From positions 29,829,059 to 29,893,058 of the forward strand of contig CM022672.1 of assembly GCA_012295275.1 (NCBI GenBank): 64,000 nucleotides of DNA, written 5' to 3'. The DNA is from Chrysomallon squamiferum (Eukaryota > Mollusca > Gastropoda > Neomphalida > Peltospiridae). Shown here piece by piece: positions 60,713-64,000 of the stretch. The notes under the pieces were generated by a model. It made no database searches. It saw only the letters and a list, made by a program, of their open reading frames with translations, and was not told the origin of the DNA. The position numbers and the translations under genes were made by a program. Numbering within the stretch: position 1 is the first letter of the stretch; every line of letters begins with the position of its first letter.

Positions 60713-62312
60713 TTACTTAATTAAAAAATAAATATTAAATAACTAAAAATTAAATGTTATATATTCTACCACAACACAGATTGTGTATAGTATCAGTAGA
60801 TATGCTGTAATAACTCGTTTATTTCACAAAATTCACTGTAATTCATTAGTGTTGAAGACATTACGAACTTTTCAAAACGTGCATGTCATACTAAATTATT
60901 CATACACTTTATACATTTACTATATTTCACTTATAACTAACATATCGATCCGTAGTCATTTATATTCGCATCATTTGCTAGCCCCAGTATCCTCTGGCGG
61001 AGAGCAGCTCAGACGGACATTTTTCTGGAATTCGCTGGTTCTCCGCCAGAGATAAATCTTTATCGTTTTTGTCAGATCTTTGTTAACAATATGGTTAACA
61101 CCGATTCGACCACTATGTTTTCGTTTTACATTCCTCTAGATTAGTCATTTTCGAGTTCCCTGCTACCATAAAAAGTAACATGCAGTCGATTCAAACATGT
61201 TCGAATATTTTCCAATCGGTGATTTATGATAGGTTTCTATTTGGCAAAACCGGATTTATGCACGATTTACTTCGGTTTTCCTGTCGGTTTTCACGACAGA
61301 AAACTATTCTTTATAATATCCTTACAAACTCATCAAACCACGTTCAGTATAATCGTTAACATACAATTAATAATATCTTGTGCTTCAATTAATTCATTTT
61401 ATAATGCCTATGGAGGAATGTGATGCATTACTAAATAGGACAAATAAGATCACGTGAACTATTTTCGGAAATTCCCTTTCGAAACTGTTTTTTTTTTTTA
61501 CAAAACAAACCTTTGCTAATAATTTTACTGGCCTATTCACAGTGTTTGATAGGACAGATGTTTTTGTTTGGTGTGGGTTTATTTTTTATTCTATTTTTAT
61601 TATTATTTTTTTTTATTATTATTATTTTATTATTATTATTTTTTAGTTATTTTTATTTATTTTTTTATATTTATTTTTGTTGTTGTTGTTTTTTAGTGTA
61701 TGTGGTTTTTGTTTTGGGTTGTATTATATAATTTAAAGTTTATATGAAGAAAATTCACAGTTTAAATTACTTTATATATTTAAACTGTTAATTGTCTTTG
61801 TATAAACTTTCTGGTTTATATATTCAAGTGAAACGTGGAAGACTATCAGAAGTTCAAGTCTTTTCTCAGAAATGTAACAACTTTTAAGCGTCATTGTATT
61901 TTGTGGTCTACTGTGTAACTAGTAAAATGTAACTAATGAAAATAAAGCACATGTTTCGAAAAAACATCTGAACACAATATTTTTGCGTAATTGAAATCAG
62001 AAAGTGTATCATATAAGTAAGTCGTTTTTAAAATATATATCTAAACATCAATTTGTTTTGTGTCACAAATGTCCACTTGTGATGGTGTCCACGAAACAAA
62101 AACGCGATGAATATTCCTTAGAGCGAGACATGTTCTGTGAACAATCAATGGTCACAAACGTTTTTTCAGTTTTTCGTTTATGTCATTTCATGACGTAATA
62201 AAAAAGCCTAAGTATTTCGAACCTAAAAGTTGTTTCTTAGGGGTTGGAAATAATATAAAATTAATGGTAATATGACAATAACAACAGCAGCAGCAATAGT
62301 AATAATAACAAC

Positions 62313-62361
<49 letters not shown>

Positions 62362-62465
62362 GATCATTTTCATAAAAGCAAGAGCAGATGGAGAATTTAA
62401 AAACCAGGATTGATGAGATTGGCACAAAATAAGAGAGGAGATTCCTTTGTTCTCTTCACCATTGA
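60713..62465. other. 3' flank of gene C
   Basis: No gene supported. Homologous to 36459-38110. It has a T-rich tract at about 61590-61700 and (ATT)n at 62314-62361. Confidence 0.5.
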
Positions 62466-62829
62466 AAGTAGCGTCAGGTAAGAATTAATGTTGGGGACTT
62501 GCATAGGATTAGGTTCAGAAGTTGAGCTAGTGTTAGGGTTAAGGTTAGATTTTCGGTTAACCTTAGAGCGAGAGTTATCTAAATTTTAATACGAGTTTTA
62601 TGATAAAGTCGAAAATAATTTGAGGGTCTCGATTGGAAGTACCGTGAGGGTAAGAATTAATGTCTGGGACTTGCGTTGAATTAGGTTTAGAATTTGAGAT
62701 TGGGATAGGATTAGGGTTAGGGTTAGGGTTAGGGTTAGGGTTAGGGTTAAGACTAGAGTCAGGGTTATTTAAATTTTATTACGAGAGTTATGATAATGAT
62801 CAAAATAATTTTAAGGTCACAATTGGATG
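62466..62829. repeat. Telomere-like tandem repeat, block 3
   Basis: Two units of ~171 and ~190 bp homologous to 38111-38627. The second unit contains an uninterrupted run of (TTAGGG) hexamers at about 62706-62748, purer than in block 1. Confidence 0.85.
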
Positions 62830-62854
62830 TGGCATTCGGGTACCATCGAATTAT

Positions 62855-62962
62855 TTTGGATAGTATTATAACACTCGTAATACAATTTAGATAACCATAT
62901 CTCTAAGACTAACCCAAACCCTAACCCTAACCCTAACCCTAGCTCTAACACAACTTCTAACC
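62855..62962. repeat. Inverted telomere-like half-unit
   Basis: AACACTCGTAATACAATTTA followed by GATAAC is the reverse complement of the unit segment GTTATCTAAATTTTAATACG. It is followed by (CCCTAA) hexamers at about 62916-62941. The TTAGGG run upstream and this CCCTAA run face each other across ~170 bp. Confidence 0.8.
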
Positions 62963-63129
62963 CAAGTATTATGCAATAAAACATTGTAGCAAGCGAAAAC
63001 TCTGAAAATTAAAAGCCATTAAATGGTGACATCGTCTAGAAAAGTAAAATAATAACAAAACATAAAATAAAATAAAATAAAATAAAACAAAATTTAAAAA
63101 TTAAATAAAAAATAAAATAAAATTTTGAT

Positions 63130-63970
63130 AACAGATTAGAAACGATTACCTGTAATAACAGAATCCAAGCCTAAGTAAAGGGTATCAGAATAGATTTCAT
63201 CTATTCCGGTATATTGCAGTATGCAGCACACTACTATCATGAACATTTTATAATCCACTGAAAAGGTTATTGCTGGTGCAGAGGAGATATTGAAACGATA
63301 TCTAAAAATGGTTTCCACAAACTCACTCCAGTACAGCATGCTTGAAATATCGCTAAACGATTCAGTCGTAGGGCCGGTACTCGGTCGTCAAGTGTGAAGT
63401 GTCTCCAAAGTAGAAATAAACGAATGAAATAAAGCGGAAGCTAACTCCGTAATGTGTACGAGACGCACAGAAGATCATATCCGATAAAGCAACAATTTAT
63501 TCAGTTTGATTTCGTTTTCAGGTTTTATGGTTGACAGTGTTTTCTCTGAGGCCCGTGATACACGTGTATTGTCGGTCGTTCCAGAAACGTTTGCTATCTA
63601 ATTACGGAAAGTCGACAAAAATTAAACTGTTGACTTGAGATTTGACGTCACAGTTAAAGCTATCAATCTGGAAGTTGGGTGAATTTACACGAACAATACA
63701 AGGTAATCTACAGAGTTGATGGTAAAGGCAAAACGTAGGCTTTCTTTTCCATTTATCGTTGACGAAGTTATTTAGAGCAATTCTCTAAACTGAAGGCAGG
63801 TAAAATTTCATGTTACAGCAGTTTTGCATTGTTAATATCTAAGTGAATAAGAGAAAGACGTTTTGCAATACGAGCATTTTGAGAAATTTTCACAAACTGT
63901 TTTTTGTTTTGAATTTTCAGGGGTTAGCGCGAACGCAAACCCCCCACACTAAAAAATTACATACTCGAGT
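63130..63970 (-). repeat. Inverted copy of U1 3' half and its downstream spacer, block 3
   Basis: Reverse-complement match to array positions ~10890-11729, homologous to 38831-39660 but reaching slightly further into U1 (to CTCGAGT). Confidence 0.88.
63918..63970 (-). pseudogene. Truncated U1 snRNA pseudogene, block 3
   Basis: About the last 53 nt of U1: ACTCGAGTATGTAATTTTTT, a GTGTGGGGGGTTTGCG stretch and GCGCTAACCCCTG. The 5' two-thirds are missing and sequence beyond is A-rich and unrelated. Not functional. Confidence 0.85.
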
Positions 63971-64000
63971 TAAAAAAAGAAAGAAATAATGTGATCTGCG

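Overview
This window is eukaryotic, animal nuclear DNA. It is AT-rich and microsatellite-laden. It has spliced genes, Pol II U1/U2 snRNA genes and TTAGGG-type telomere-like repeats. The modular membrane lectins (C-type lectin domain, PAN/apple-like domain, Ser/Thr stalk, one membrane span) and their juxtamembrane signature RRKLTSADDRRLSS...IGSVG suggest a lophotrochozoan, most likely a mollusc. The species is inference. Most open reading frames longer than 60 codons are low-complexity translations of microsatellites or shadows of snRNA genes. The real content is non-coding RNA genes and multi-exon genes.

Layout. (1) 1-4045: a satellite of ~60-bp AT-rich monomers with higher-order structure of about 650 bp. 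(2) 4046-9756: gene-poor sequence with microsatellites. One stray satellite monomer sits at the edge of the next block. (3) 9757-20720: a tandem array of ~2,636-bp units. Each unit carries a U2 snRNA gene on the minus strand and a U1 snRNA gene on the plus strand, transcribed divergently from a ~731-bp intergenic region. There are five U2 and four U1 copies. Both gene types share a proximal element, ACCWGTGYGAAAT, at exactly -57 to -45, an AT-rich TATA-like element near -30, and a related element just past the 3' end. (4) 20721-24602: a decayed array spacer lacking U2, a non-LTR retrotransposon fragment, an inverted scrap of the U1 3' flank, and an orphan first exon of a lectin gene.

(5) 24603-64000: three tandem copies of a 10-16 kb duplicated block. 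Each block has, in order: a degenerate ORF of an unrecognised extracellular protein, a long (GA)n tract, a CRE (in two of the three with a YY1-like site), a conserved non-coding 5' segment ending in a splice donor, a long (CT)n tract, and a six-exon lectin gene. Gene A (29440-36170) and gene C (54519-60439) are complete at 452 codons each. Gene B (45041-49992) stops after exon 4 at a 200-N assembly gap and has a GC splice donor. Blocks 1 and 3 end with tandem telomere-like repeats and an inverted, truncated copy of the U1 3' half plus flank. The lectin cluster and the snRNA array therefore share history.

The lectins are predicted type I cell-surface receptors. Amino-acid differences between paralogues are concentrated in the second half of the lectin domain, around the ligand-binding loop. 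No prokaryotic operons, CRISPR arrays or viral genes were seen.
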